From: Butyrivibrio hungatei NK4A153
GTDB lineage: Bacteria > Bacillota > Clostridia > Lachnospirales > Lachnospiraceae
DNA: 64,000 nucleotides
Assembly (NCBI RefSeq): GCF_000424465.1
Contig: NZ_AUJY01000008.1
Location: 62,001 to 126,000 of the forward strand
Reading direction: 5' to 3'
How positions within the stretch are numbered: the stretch's first letter is position 1; every line of letters starts with the position of its first letter. A program made the translations under genes and the position numbers. The notes beneath the pieces are model-generated. The model was not told the DNA's origin. It did no database searches and saw nothing but the letters and a program-made list of their open reading frames with translations. Of the stretch, positions 1 to 9,311 are shown in pieces.

Positions 1-145
1 CGACTGTGCAGAATGTTGCTTAAAGGATATATGTAAAAGCGCCCTGTAGGAGTGTTTCTTGATTCTACTCAAGTTCTCTTTTTATACAATATGATAAATT
101 ATTGGTGGATTGGAACGTTATACACATGAATCCAAAGGAGAGAGA

Positions 146-2104
146 ATGAGAGATATCGAATATCTTAAGCTTCTCAGCAAGGAGTTTCCCACTTCAAGGA
201 AAGCCGGTGCTGAGATTATCAATTTGCGGGCAATCTGCGCACTCCCAAAGGGGACTGAATATTTCTTTTCGGATATTCATGGGGAGTATGAGAGTTTCTC
301 GCATCTTTTACGAAGTTCATCAGGTATTATAAGAGCCAAGATAGAAGAGACTTTCGGAAATATGATGTCCGAAGAGGATCAGCTTGAGCTTGCAAATCTG
401 ATCTACTACCCGAATGAAACAATTGAAAAAAAGAGACATGATGAAAATGCCACAATAAAGCAGCTTCACGACGGACAGAAGATTACGATAAACAGACTTG
501 TTGCAATATGCAAAGTCGTAAGCTCCAAATACACAAGATCCAAGGTGAGAAAAAAGATGCCGCCCGATTACGCATATGCCATTGATGAGCTGATGCATCT
601 TGATATGAACGATTTCAATAAAAAGGCCTACTACAACGAGATCATAAACGGAATAATCGAGATCGAGTCGGCGGATGAATTCATCATCGCACTCTGCGAG
701 CTGATTCAGAACCTCACGATCGATTCGCTTCATATAATAGGAGATATTTTTGACCGTGGTCCAAGGCCTGACCTTGTAATGGAAGAGATCATGAATTTCC
801 ACGACGTCGACATTCAGTGGGGGAATCATGATATCGACTGGATGGGCGCTGCATGCGGAAATACGGCGTGTATCGCAAATGTCTTGCGAATAGGAACAAG
901 CTATAACTCTTTTGATGCCCTTGAAGACGGCTACGGAATAAACTTAAGACCGCTTTCCATGTTTGCTGCCGAAGTTTACGGAGACGATCCGTGCGAAAAT
1001 TTTAGGCCGCATCTGCTTGATAAGACGGAGTATGATTCCGTGAATCCCGATCTTGCCGCGAAGATGTGCAAGGCAATCAGCATTATCCAGCTAAAACTTG
1101 AAGGGCAGATCATAAAACGCCATCCTGAGTACGGGCTTGAGGACAGGCTCCTTCTTGAACGGATTGACTTTGGAAGCGGTGAGATAGATATTCAGGGAAA
1201 AAAATATAAATTAAGCGATACAAACTTCCCGACTATTGATCCGAAGGCTCCTTACGGGCTCACACCTGAAGAAGAGGAGCTTATGCATACCTTAAAGCTA
1301 AGTTTTATGCATTCCAAGCTTCTTAGAAAGCATGTGCAGTTTCTTTATTCACACGGGGCGATGTACAGGACGATAAATAATAACCTTCTTTATCATGGTT
1401 GTATTCCGATGGATGACGATGGGAATTTTGCCTGTATGACGACTTTAGACGGCAGTTTTTGCGGCAAGGAACTTATGGATTACCTTAATTCCAAAATCCA
1501 CGATGCTTTTTTCCTCGACATCAGAGATGACAGGGAGAAAAAACAGGATGCCATTGATTTTATGTGGTACTTGTGGTGCGGTCCGAAGTCGCCTCTTTTT
1601 GGAAAAGACAAGATAACTACATTTGAACATCTTTTTCTTAAAGAATATAAGGAACTGTGCGTGGAAAAATACAATCCGTATTATAAGTATTCGGCGGAAG
1701 AGCGATATGCTGACAAGATTCTGAAGGAATTCGGCCTTGATCCCGAGTGGGCACATATAATAAATGGACATGTTCCGGTAAAGACAATGAAGGGAGAGAG
1801 CCCCGTTAAGGCAAACGGAAAGCTCTATATAATAGACGGAGGTCTTTCAAAAGCCTATCACGAGCAGACGGGAATTGCGGGATATACACTAATATACAAT
1901 TCAAATCATCTTGCGCTTGCGGCACATAAGCCGTTTGTGAAGGGACAGGAGAATACTCCGACAATCCGGATAACGGAAACGACCAAGAAACGCATACTTG
2001 TAAAAGATACGGATATCGGAAAAACGCTGATAGGACAGATTGAGGACCTTAAGGAACTTCTTTTGGCCTATGAAAGCGGACTTATCAGGGAAAATAGTCA
2101 TTAA
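146..2104 (+). CDS. fbp: Fructose-1,6-bisphosphatase, class III
   Basis: Hydrolyses fructose-1,6-bisphosphate to fructose-6-phosphate in gluconeogenesis, in the cytoplasm. The 652-residue length matches the Firmicutes class III enzymes (Bacillus Fbp about 670 aa). Metallophosphatase motifs are visible: SDIHGEYE near residue 45, GDIFDRGP near 200 and WGNHDIDWMGA near 225, plus a histidine motif (INGHVPV) near residue 540. A TTG twelve codons upstream (110) keeps the frame open, but the ATG at 146 has an ideal AAAGGAG at 134-140, so I start there. It stands alone, with the next gene behind its own promoter. Family assignment is firm. Confidence 0.95.
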   Translation: MRDIEYLKLLSKEFPTSRKAGAEIINLRAICALPKGTEYFFSDIHGEYESFSHLLRSSSGIIRAKIEETFGNMMSEEDQLELANLIYYPNETIEKKRHDENATIKQLHDGQKITINRLVAICKVVSSKYTRSKVRKKMPPDYAYAIDELMHLDMNDFNKKAYYNEIINGIIEIESADEFIIALCELIQNLTIDSLHIIGDIFDRGPRPDLVMEEIMNFHDVDIQWGNHDIDWMGAACGNTACIANVLRIGTSYNSFDALEDGYGINLRPLSMFAAEVYGDDPCENFRPHLLDKTEYDSVNPDLAAKMCKAISIIQLKLEGQIIKRHPEYGLEDRLLLERIDFGSGEIDIQGKKYKLSDTNFPTIDPKAPYGLTPEEEELMHTLKLSFMHSKLLRKHVQFLYSHGAMYRTINNNLLYHGCIPMDDDGNFACMTTLDGSFCGKELMDYLNSKIHDAFFLDIRDDREKKQDAIDFMWYLWCGPKSPLFGKDKITTFEHLFLKEYKELCVEKYNPYYKYSAEERYADKILKEFGLDPEWAHIINGHVPVKTMKGESPVKANGKLYIIDGGLSKAYHEQTGIAGYTLIYNSNHLALAAHKPFVKGQENTPTIRITETTKKRILVKDTDIGKTLIGQIEDLKELLLAYESGLIRENSH

Positions 2105-2134
2105 TTTCTTATAAATAGTTTATAAAAAAGTTAT

Positions 2135-2163
2135 TTGACGTATTTTGCCCATTTGTTTAAAAT
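2135..2163 (+). promoter_or_regulatory. Sigma-A-type promoter for the mini-protein gene
   Basis: TTGACG (2135-2140), a 17-nt spacer and TAAAAT (2158-2163) give a near-consensus housekeeping promoter. The inferred start near 2170 leaves a leader of about 70 nt before the gene at 2240. Confidence 0.6.
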
Positions 2164-2239
2164 AACTATAACCTAGAAAGTTTGTGCATATTTATTTTTC
2201 ATGTAGAGAAACAGAGAGACGAAGGGAAAAGGGTCTGAT

Positions 2240-2437
2240 ATGGATACTAACGGACTTAGTGCTGAACAGCAGGCTTTATTGGCCAGTATAATGGGTAAAT
2301 CCTCACAGGCCGGAGGGGGCGGATTCAATCCTTCGACACCGGCAGCGCCCGGAGGAGCAGCGCCGTTACCTGCAGATAATGGGAAGATGCTCAGCCAGGC
2401 AGAAATAGACGCCCTGATTGCATCAATGGGTAAGTGA
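2240..2437 (+). CDS. 65-residue mini-protein with FliM/FliN-type N-terminal motif
   Basis: A short cytoplasmic protein with no signal peptide or membrane segment. Residues 50-64 read MLSQAEIDALIASMG, which is very close to the N-terminal peptide of flagellar switch proteins FliM and FliN/FliY (MLSQDEIDALL), the segment that binds phospho-CheY in FliM. Residues 6-20 (LSAEQQALLASIMGK) look like a second, weaker copy. The two are joined by a Gly/Pro/Ala-rich linker (residues 24-46). No switch-protein body follows; the ORF stops and a terminator comes next. It has its own promoter and a GGGAAAAGGG ribosome site. A free CheY-binding or switch-mimicking peptide is an inference only. Confidence 0.7.
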   Translation: MDTNGLSAEQQALLASIMGKSSQAGGGGFNPSTPAAPGGAAPLPADNGKMLSQAEIDALIASMGK

Positions 2438-2483
2438 GGATACGAAGAGAGTAATTTATAGAGGGTTTTTATTTGTTTTTTTG

Positions 2484-2512
2484 CGTCGACACATATGTGT
2501 CGGCGTTTTTTT
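2484..2512 (+). terminator. Intrinsic terminator
   Basis: The perfect palindrome CGACACATATGTGTCG (2487-2502), extended by G-U and G-C pairs, is followed by seven T. It ends the mini-protein transcript. Confidence 0.8.
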
Positions 2513-2645
2513 GCGCTTAATGGGTTTAAGAATCGCAGAAAATATATTATCATTATATTGTGAATAATTAATTGTTTATCAGAGTATTAAATTCACGAGG
2601 CCTTTGTTTCTTATCGGATAGCCTAAATGTCTGGAGGGGAATAAC

Positions 2646-2945
2646 ATGTATATTGCGATGCAGTGCAGTGACAGCAACGGGACACTAAATACGGAAGTTT
2701 GTACCTTCTGCGGAATAAGATATGACACCAGGTATAAATCGGCGGTCATTTCCACGGAACATATCAATCATGACTATGTTATCCCGATGGAAGCAAAAGA
2801 TTATGAGAACGCTGTAAAACAGATAATGGACGCGCTTAAGAACCATGCGGATATTATAAACATTGAGCAAGGCATTGTTTGCCGCGGAAGAAAAGGGGAA
2901 TCAAGACACGTTGAACCACAAAAGCTGGTGATAGTGCAGATATGA
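2646..2945 (+). CDS. Conserved-looking hypothetical protein with CxxC
   Basis: A 99-residue soluble protein that I do not recognise. It has one CxxC (CTFCG, residues 19-23) near the N terminus and a helical middle section; the C terminus is basic. A strong GGAGGGG site precedes the ATG, and it lies only 17 nt before the flavodoxin, so the two are probably co-transcribed. A metal- or redox-related role would fit the CxxC and the neighbour but is a guess. Confidence 0.7.
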   Translation: MYIAMQCSDSNGTLNTEVCTFCGIRYDTRYKSAVISTEHINHDYVIPMEAKDYENAVKQIMDALKNHADIINIEQGIVCRGRKGESRHVEPQKLVIVQI

Positions 2946-2962
2946 CAACGAGGAGGAATACA

Positions 2963-3445
2963 ATGGATAAAAAAGTATTGGTGGCTTATTTTTCTGCCAG
3001 CGGAGTTACTGCGAAAGTTGCAAAAGAGCTTGCTTCTTCTATAGGAGCTGACATTTACGAGATTGTTCCGAAAGAGAAATACACATCGGAAGATCTTAAT
3101 TGGCAGGATGAAAAATCGCGAAGCAGTATAGAAATGAAAGATGTCGCGTCGCGTCCCGAGATTGCGGATAATTCTGCAAATGTGGACACGGCAGATGTAA
3201 TTTTCATCGGATTTCCCATCTGGTGGTATACAGCACCACACATCATAAACAGTTTCCTTGAATCCTATGATTTTGCAGGTAAACATGTAGTTCTCTTCGC
3301 AACATCGGGTGGAACCGACATAGAGAAGAGTGTAAAAGACCTCCAGAATACCTACACTCGAATCCGCTTCGACGGAGGTAAAAAGATAAGCGTCGGAACT
3401 CCCGCAGACGAGCTTAAAGCTTGGGCAGGAAAATACGTATCGTGA
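2963..3445 (+). CDS. Flavodoxin
   Basis: A 160-residue FMN-binding electron carrier of the flavodoxin_4 type. The N-terminal phosphate loop reads YFSASGVT (residues 8-15 from this start), followed by alternating strands and helices, the hydrophobic strand ADVIFIGFPIWWYTAPH around 78-94, and TSGGT near 114. An upstream in-frame ATG at 2942 overlaps the previous gene's end, but AGGAGG at 2951-2956 sits six bases before the ATG at 2963, which decides the start. Second gene of a two-gene operon, closed by a terminator. Confidence 0.9.
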   Translation: MDKKVLVAYFSASGVTAKVAKELASSIGADIYEIVPKEKYTSEDLNWQDEKSRSSIEMKDVASRPEIADNSANVDTADVIFIGFPIWWYTAPHIINSFLESYDFAGKHVVLFATSGGTDIEKSVKDLQNTYTRIRFDGGKKISVGTPADELKAWAGKYVS

Positions 3446-3455
3446 AATATTGAAG

Positions 3456-3488
3456 GATGTAGTCATCGTTCCGGCTACATCTTTTTTT
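3456..3488 (+). terminator. Intrinsic terminator after flavodoxin
   Basis: GATGTAG (3456-3462) pairs with CTACATC (3475-3481), followed directly by seven T. Confidence 0.75.
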
Positions 3489-3591
3489 GCGCTTTTATAC
3501 AAAAATTTTTCACAGATAAGAATATTTTCACATGCTATCATTCATAATGAAAAGATTTAACAGGGAGATATAGGAGAAAGAAGGAAAAGGT

Positions 3592-3966
3592 ATGAAGAAA
3601 AGAGGTTTATTGTTACTGCTTGATCCTGCGGAGCCTGCAAAGAAAGCTACGGTGTACACTCGGACTATGAGTGATGGCTTTAGGTATTCTGAGCTGAATT
3701 GTTGGGTGGACCGATATAAGGCATATATTAAATTTTATGATGACAATACAGGTGAGCTGGATCTGAAATACAACGGCGATGGCGGATATTACAAATTTAC
3801 ATATGACGATAATAAAATCCATGTTACCGGTTGGATTAATAATACCGATGCAGGGGTCGGTGACAAAATAGACGGAATAGAATATGAATACAAGATTGAA
3901 GGAAATACGCTCAAGTTTAAAGATGAAGAGGGCGAGTGGTCGGACTTTGTCAAAGAAGAGAATTAA
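3592..3966 (+). CDS. Hypothetical protein with interrupted signal peptide
   Basis: A 124-residue protein starting MKKRGLLLLL and then running straight into DPAEPAKKA. This looks like a lipoprotein signal whose hydrophobic core and lipobox cysteine were lost by a small deletion. The rest is a Tyr/Asp/Gly-rich beta-strand protein ending YEYKIEGNTLKFKDEEGEW, a pattern common in small lipocalin-like secreted lipoproteins of Lachnospiraceae. An AGGAGA/GGAAAAGG site precedes the ATG. As it stands the product should be cytoplasmic; it may be a decaying gene. Confidence 0.55.
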   Translation: MKKRGLLLLLDPAEPAKKATVYTRTMSDGFRYSELNCWVDRYKAYIKFYDDNTGELDLKYNGDGGYYKFTYDDNKIHVTGWINNTDAGVGDKIDGIEYEYKIEGNTLKFKDEEGEWSDFVKEEN

Positions 3967-3998
3967 GCTTGCCTTTGCACGATCGATTACTGCTCTGG

Positions 3999-4083
3999 GC
4001 TCATTGTAGTGTCCGGCACAACATGAGCAAAAATTGCATATATACGCCGCAGCAATCGGTACATGTTTTTTTCCACCGTTTAT
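3999..4083 (+). repeat. Half copy of a long palindromic intergenic element
   Basis: From GCTCATTGTAGTGT onward this matches the right half of the palindrome at 22080-22235, through GGCACAA, GAGCAAAA, ATATA and CGCCGC to a final ACCGTTT-like end. The left half is absent. It lies directly upstream of the leuS promoter. Confidence 0.6.
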
Positions 4084-4111
4084 TTGACATCCGTTTTGCT
4101 TGTGGTAAAAT
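4084..4111 (+). promoter_or_regulatory. leuS promoter
   Basis: TTGACA (4084-4089), 16-nt spacer, TAAAAT (4106-4111). The leader of about 65 nt has a small hairpin (CTATGCT near 4124 with AGCATAG near 4146). No T-box consensus is present although many Firmicute leuS genes have one. Confidence 0.7.
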
Positions 4112-4184
4112 TTTGTAGATAGTCTATGCTTTTATTCATTAGCTGAGCATAGTTTGAATAGTTATATTGGAGGAGTAATATCTC

Positions 4185-6605
4185 ATGTCAGAAGTATACA
4201 ATCATCATGTAGTTGAAAAGAAGTGGCAGCAGGTCTGGGACGACGAGAAGGCTTTCGCTGCAACAAATGACTTCACAAAGCCTAAGTACTATGCGCTTGT
4301 AGAATTTCCTTATCCTTCGGGACAGGGACTTCATGTAGGACATCCGCGTCCTTATACAGCGCTTGATATTGTAGCAAGAAAGCGCAGAATGCAGGGATAT
4401 AACGTACTATATCCTATGGGCTGGGATGCGTTCGGACTTCCTACAGAGAATTATGCCATTAAGAATCATATTCATCCCAAGATCGTTACAGAGAATAACG
4501 TAAAGAGATTCAAAGAGCAGCTTCATTCACTCGGATACTCTTTTGACTGGGACAGAGAGATAAATACAACAGATCCTAAGTACTATCACTGGACACAGTG
4601 GATCTTCAGAAAGCTCTTCGAAGAAGGACTTGCTTACAAGAAGGAGATGCCTATCAACTGGTGTACTTCATGTAAGGTTGGTCTTGCAAACGAAGAAGTT
4701 GTTAACGGTGTCTGCGAGCGTTGCGGATCACCCGTTGTTCGTAAGGTAAAGAGCGAGTGGATGCTCAAGATCACTGAGTATGCAGATAAGCTCATCGACG
4801 GACTTGATACTGTTGATTATATCGAGAGAGTTAAGGTTTCACAGAAGAACTGGATCGGACGTTCAACAGGTGCCGAGGTTGATTTTGCGATAAAAGATAC
4901 CGAGGACAAGCTTACAGTATATACAACAAGATGCGATACACTCTTCGGAGCTACTTATATGGTAGTTTCACCCGAGCATCCTTATCTTGATAAGTACAAG
5001 GACAAGATTGCAAACTTCGACGCTATCCTTGCTTACCGTGAGGAAGCTGCAAAGAAGTCTGACTTCGAGCGTTCTGAGCTTGCCAAGGATAAGACAGGTG
5101 TGCAGGTTGAAGGTATCGTTGCCGTTAATCCCGTTAATGGAAAAGAGATTCCTATCTGGGTTTCAGATTACGTACTCATGAGCTACGGAACAGGTGCTAT
5201 CATGGCGGTTCCTGCACATGATGACAGAGACTGGGAATTTGCAAAGAAATTTGATCTTCCTATCATTCAGGTTGTTGCAAAGGATGGCGAGGAAGTTGAT
5301 GTTAACGCTGCTGCATTTACAGACGTTGCAACAGGAGTACTTGTTAATTCGGGATTCCTCAACGGTCTTTCTGTAGCAGATGCCAAGGCTAAGATGATCG
5401 AGTTCCTTGAGGAAAAGAAGATCGGTCATGCCAAGGTAAATTATAAGCTTCGTGACTGGGTATTCTCACGTCAGAGATATTGGGGTGAGCCTATCCCTGT
5501 AGTTCATTGTGAGAAATGCGGATATGTATCTATCCCTGAATCTGAACTTCCTCTTCTTCTTCCCGAAGTAGAGAGCTATGAGCCTACAGATAACGGTGAG
5601 TCACCTCTTGCAGCTATGACAGACTGGGTAAATACGACATGTCCTTGCTGCGGCGGACCGGCTAAGAGAGAGACAGATACAATGCCTCAGTGGGCAGGAT
5701 CTTCATGGTACTTCTTAAGATACTGCGATCCTACAAACGATAATGAGCTTGCAAGCAAAGAAGCTCTTAAATACTGGATGCCTGTAGACTGGTATAACGG
5801 AGGAATGGAGCATACAACACTTCACCTTCTTTATTCAAGATTCTGGCACAAATTCCTCTACGATCAGGGCGTTGTTAACACTCCTGAGCCTTATCAGAAG
5901 AGAACTTCTCACGGAATGATCCTTGGTGAGAACGGCGAGAAGATGAGTAAGTCAAGAGGAAACGTAGTTAACCCTGACGATATCGTAAGAGATTACGGTG
6001 CAGATACACTTCGTACATATGAGATGTTCATCGGAGCATTCGACCTTGCAGCAAGTTGGTCAGAGGACGGAGTTAAGGGATGCCGCAGATTCCTTGACAG
6101 AGTATGGAAGCTTCAGGATATCATGACTGAGGAAGAGGGTTATTCAAAAGATCTTGAGACCAAGATGCACCAGACAATCCAAAAGGTTTCATTTGACTTT
6201 GAGAACCTTAAGTACAATACAGCTATCGCAGCAATGATGGCACTTATAAATGACTTCTACAAGAAGAATGCCGTTACAAAGGGCGAGTATAAGACTCTTA
6301 TCACACTCCTTAATCCTGTTGCGCCTCATATCACAGAGGAAATCTGGCAGACAATCGGAGGTGAGGGTCGTTTGTATCAGCAGAGCTGGCCTGAATTTGA
6401 TGAAGCCAAGACAGTTACTAACACTGTTGAGATCGCAGTTCAGATCAACGGTAAAGTAAAGGCAACTCTCAATATCAGCAAAGATGACCCTAAGGACGAA
6501 GTTATCGCAAAGGGTAAAGAGCTCATTGCTGACAAGCTTGAGGGCAAGACAATAGTAAAAGAGATTTATGTTCCGGGAAGAATTGTAAATATCGTTGTGA
6601 AGTAA
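4185..6605 (+). CDS. leuS: Leucyl-tRNA synthetase
   Basis: Charges tRNA-Leu with leucine. The 806-residue protein has every expected landmark: the HIGH-equivalent [12 protein letters not shown] near residue 46, the CP1 editing domain with its threonine-rich and [15 protein letters not shown] motifs (about 335-350), the zinc-ribbon cysteines (CTSCK, CERCG near 160-180 and CEKCG, CPCCGG further on), and the class I KMSKS loop ([10 protein letters not shown] near 585). The C-terminal anticodon-binding domain is complete. GGAGGAG at 4169-4175 supports the ATG at 4185. Single-gene transcript. Confidence 0.98.
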   Translation: MSEVYNHHVVEKKWQQVWDDEKAFAATNDFTKPKYYALVEFPYPSGQGLHVGHPRPYTALDIVARKRRMQGYNVLYPMGWDAFGLPTENYAIKNHIHPKIVTENNVKRFKEQLHSLGYSFDWDREINTTDPKYYHWTQWIFRKLFEEGLAYKKEMPINWCTSCKVGLANEEVVNGVCERCGSPVVRKVKSEWMLKITEYADKLIDGLDTVDYIERVKVSQKNWIGRSTGAEVDFAIKDTEDKLTVYTTRCDTLFGATYMVVSPEHPYLDKYKDKIANFDAILAYREEAAKKSDFERSELAKDKTGVQVEGIVAVNPVNGKEIPIWVSDYVLMSYGTGAIMAVPAHDDRDWEFAKKFDLPIIQVVAKDGEEVDVNAAAFTDVATGVLVNSGFLNGLSVADAKAKMIEFLEEKKIGHAKVNYKLRDWVFSRQRYWGEPIPVVHCEKCGYVSIPESELPLLLPEVESYEPTDNGESPLAAMTDWVNTTCPCCGGPAKRETDTMPQWAGSSWYFLRYCDPTNDNELASKEALKYWMPVDWYNGGMEHTTLHLLYSRFWHKFLYDQGVVNTPEPYQKRTSHGMILGENGEKMSKSRGNVVNPDDIVRDYGADTLRTYEMFIGAFDLAASWSEDGVKGCRRFLDRVWKLQDIMTEEEGYSKDLETKMHQTIQKVSFDFENLKYNTAIAAMMALINDFYKKNAVTKGEYKTLITLLNPVAPHITEEIWQTIGGEGRLYQQSWPEFDEAKTVTNTVEIAVQINGKVKATLNISKDDPKDEVIAKGKELIADKLEGKTIVKEIYVPGRIVNIVVK

Positions 6606-6634
6606 CTTCCGTAACTGAATAATTAAGAATAAAG

Positions 6635-6725
6635 AAGAAGCAGTAATTGAGGTGACCCCCAAAAGTTAGATTTTTGGTCTAACTTTTGGGGGGCGGTACA
6701 AAATGAACTGTTGCTTCTTTTTTTA
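6635..6725 (+). terminator. leuS terminator interrupted by a perfect 15-bp hairpin
   Basis: An outer stem (AAGAAGCAG near 6635 with CTGTTGCTTCTT near 6708) ends in a T run. Nested inside is a perfect inverted repeat, CCCCCAAAAGTTAGA (6656-6670) with TCTAACTTTTGGGGG (6678-6692). The inner ends, starting TGAGGTGACC on the left and ending GGCGGTACA on the right, resemble IS3-family terminal repeats joined without any transposase. Confidence 0.6.
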
Positions 6726-6825
6726 TGCAAGCGAAAAAATCTCTTAGATGATATAATGTTAATAGATGTGCCAAAAAACATTACACCAATTGGCATAAGA
6801 TTATTGGAAAGAGGTAGAATGCGGG

Positions 6826-8469
6826 ATGTCAGGAGGAGTGTACGATACAATCAATAGGATTTTCGATACCTTTGCGGTAACGTCGAGAAGCCGATATGTA
6901 TATGTCTATGACATGGCAAAAAATATCTCGAGGTGGTCACTTAACGCAGTTGATTACTTCGGACTTACAAGCGAGTATATTTATAATGCATCGGCTGTAT
7001 GGGAAAGCAAGATCCACCCTGATGACAGAGAAAAGTATAACGAGTATCTCAAGCAGGTTTTTGTCGGTGTTAAGCTTGATCCCAATTTTGAATACAGGGC
7101 AAGAAACAAAAACGGCGAGTATGTTGCGTGCTCATGCAGGGGTGTCGTAATAAAAGACTATGTCGGAAAGCCCTCTTTTTACGCATGTTCAATAACAAAC
7201 AAAGGAATAATAAACAACAACGATCCGATAACTCTTTTGCCCAACCAGTATGAAATGCTGAATGACATGAGAAGTCTTAAGAATAATAAAAAGACCTATG
7301 CCGTTCTTATGATCAATTTCATCGACTTTGGTGATGTAAACAGGCGTTACGGATATATGACCGGTAACAGTGTGCTCAGGGCGCTTGCGACTAAGCTTGC
7401 GACGGACGGTGCACCGATAGGAAAGGCATACAGAGGCGAGGGAACAATCCTTGCGCTCATCAGCGAGAACATAGATCTTGAGCCGCTTAAAAGACTCTTT
7501 ATGAGGCTTAAGACTTATTCAAGAGAAGGTATAATGGTCGAAGGAAAGCGTGTTGTCAATGAACTTGGCGGCGGCATAATAATCGCGACCGATTTTGATA
7601 TAGACGAGCATTCGATTTATACGAGCGCGAAGTATGCGCTTAATTATTCCAAGACGCAGAAGCACGGAAATCTTATGGTTTTCCAGAACGATACGGCGGA
7701 AAGCAATAAGAGTAACATGGCTCTTGTAAATGAAGTAAGAAACAGCGTCATAAACGGATATCACGGCTTCTATCTTGAGTATCAGCCGATCTTTTCGGTT
7801 ACCGACAATCAGCTTGTGGGAATGGAAGTGTTCGTAAGATGGGAAAAAGAACCTTTCGGCTCGGTTTCGCCATCGGAGTTCATCCCATGGCTTGAGCAGG
7901 ATCCTGTTTTCTATGCGCTTGGAAACTGGATTCTTGAGACGGCGCTCGGAGAGGCGCTTGAGATAAAGAGAAGTCAAAAAGATTTTTACCTCAGTGTAAA
8001 CCTTGCATTTATGCAGCTTGAAAGATCCGAGTTCAGAACAGTTCTTTTGGAAATCTTGCGAAGAACGGGATATCCGGCAACAGGCCTGTGCCTTGAACTT
8101 ACAAACAGCAGCAGTCAGCTTGGAATGGAACATCTAAAGAGCCAGATTGAATTCCTTAAGTCATGCGGGCTTAAGATAGGGCTTGATGCGTCAGACTTTG
8201 CGGCAATGGATCTTGTAAGGCATCTGCCGATAGACCTTATCAATCTCGTTCCTTCAATGACGGGGGGAATGGAGAATAACATTACTACTAAGTACATGGT
8301 GGAAGCCGTTACTTCTTTTGCCCACAGACTTAATATAAGGACGTGTTTCACAGGCATAGAGGATGAGGAGACGCTTAAGATTGCCAAGCAATATCCCATT
8401 TCTGATATGATGGGATATTATTTCGGGCATCCGTGCAGGATAGAGGAGTTTAAGAGAGAGTACCTTTGA
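6826..8469 (+). CDS. PAS-GGDEF-EAL protein with degenerate catalytic motifs
   Basis: A 547-residue soluble c-di-GMP-type signalling protein. Residues about 15-125 form a PAS/PAC domain (IHPDDREKY, then FEYRARNKNGEYV). Residues about 135-290 are a GGDEF fold whose signature is replaced by AYRGEGTI, so diguanylate cyclase activity is unlikely. Residues about 305-545 are an EAL fold in which EALLRW is EVFVRW, the metal-binding N is in NLAF, and the DDFG region reads LDASDFAAM, so phosphodiesterase activity is also doubtful. A ligand-binding or scaffold role is inferred. The gene lies 44 nt before a hypothetical gene and probably shares its transcript. Confidence 0.85.
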   Translation: MSGGVYDTINRIFDTFAVTSRSRYVYVYDMAKNISRWSLNAVDYFGLTSEYIYNASAVWESKIHPDDREKYNEYLKQVFVGVKLDPNFEYRARNKNGEYVACSCRGVVIKDYVGKPSFYACSITNKGIINNNDPITLLPNQYEMLNDMRSLKNNKKTYAVLMINFIDFGDVNRRYGYMTGNSVLRALATKLATDGAPIGKAYRGEGTILALISENIDLEPLKRLFMRLKTYSREGIMVEGKRVVNELGGGIIIATDFDIDEHSIYTSAKYALNYSKTQKHGNLMVFQNDTAESNKSNMALVNEVRNSVINGYHGFYLEYQPIFSVTDNQLVGMEVFVRWEKEPFGSVSPSEFIPWLEQDPVFYALGNWILETALGEALEIKRSQKDFYLSVNLAFMQLERSEFRTVLLEILRRTGYPATGLCLELTNSSSQLGMEHLKSQIEFLKSCGLKIGLDASDFAAMDLVRHLPIDLINLVPSMTGGMENNITTKYMVEAVTSFAHRLNIRTCFTGIEDEETLKIAKQYPISDMMGYYFGHPCRIEEFKREYL

Positions 8470-8513
8470 CACAGGCGAAGTATAGTGAATTACGGAATTG
8501 AGAAAGGATTACG

Positions 8514-9251
8514 ATGAGCAGAACCTTTCGTTATATTCAAAATGATGATGTTCTTAAGTCTTTCATAAAGTTTAGGGATACCATTCTGATTGAAAGACCG
8601 GTGGTTATTGCGCGTCACGGAGACTACAGCCTTACTATGACGAGAGTTTCCGACAATTCACTTAAGCTTACTATTGTTAATACGGAAAAGAAAAAGAAAG
8701 TTTTCAGCAGGACTTACGATGTAGATAAAACTACAGATGCGCTTGTTTCCAGAGGGACGAGGCATGCTTGCCAGAAGATGGCTGAGCTTAGCGATGAAGA
8801 AGTGGACAGAAAAAGACTCCAGATCTGGAAATGGTATGTCCTTGACTGGCAGGAAGAGAATATCGATAAGGATGGCGAGATACTGAAAGCGGAGATTACC
8901 TGGGAGGATTATGTCGATAAGACCAAGAACGACGTGCTTGATATCGAGGCTTTTCTCCACGGTGATTATCTGAACCTCGGAAATACGCTGATGCTTATAG
9001 AAAAGTATATGCCGGACGCCGGACATCGCGATATGTTCAGGAAATTCGCAATTGAAGACATTATGGAGATGACGAGCGAAGATACTAAGGATAAGTCGAT
9101 CGCGGAGGCTGAAAACAGGGTTCAATCAGAAGAAGTCAAAAAGCACACTTATCAGTTTACGGTAAGTGTCGAAGCCACGGACAAAGAACACGCAAGACAG
9201 GCGCTGTTATTTTATCTTGCGGGAGATGAGAGAATAAAAGTACAAAAATAA
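8514..9251 (+). CDS. Hypothetical protein with DpnD/PcfM-like C terminus
   Basis: A 245-residue soluble acidic protein. The N-terminal half is mixed alpha/beta and unrecognised; the middle is helical. The last 35 residues (HTYQFTVSVEATDKEHARQA) have the beta-strand/helix pattern of small DpnD/PcfM-like modules. It follows the PAS-GGDEF-EAL gene in the same direction, with a GAAAGGA site before the ATG. Function unknown; the weak domain resemblance is from memory. Confidence 0.65.
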   Translation: MSRTFRYIQNDDVLKSFIKFRDTILIERPVVIARHGDYSLTMTRVSDNSLKLTIVNTEKKKKVFSRTYDVDKTTDALVSRGTRHACQKMAELSDEEVDRKRLQIWKWYVLDWQEENIDKDGEILKAEITWEDYVDKTKNDVLDIEAFLHGDYLNLGNTLMLIEKYMPDAGHRDMFRKFAIEDIMEMTSEDTKDKSIAEAENRVQSEEVKKHTYQFTVSVEATDKEHARQALLFYLAGDERIKVQK

Positions 9252-9293
9252 AGCACCAACCTTTCATAATGAAAAAAAGATTGATGCTTTCTT
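9251..9293. terminator. Bidirectional terminator between convergent genes
   Basis: AAAGCACCAACC pairs with GATTGATGCTTT across an A-rich loop with two G-U pairs; T-rich on both strands. It sits between the plus-strand gene ending at 9251 and the minus-strand small gene ending at 9312. Confidence 0.6.
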
Positions 9294-9311
9294 TATTTGG
9301 AACTGAACTAA

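Noticed and set aside
320-829. 169-codon antisense ORF inside fbp
   Set aside because: Shadow of the fbp coding sequence; no ribosome site, Cys- and Ile-rich composition typical of antisense frames.
3967-4184. T-box riboswitch upstream of leuS
   Set aside because: No T-box consensus sequence or terminator/antiterminator pair; the leader is only about 65 nt after a clear promoter.
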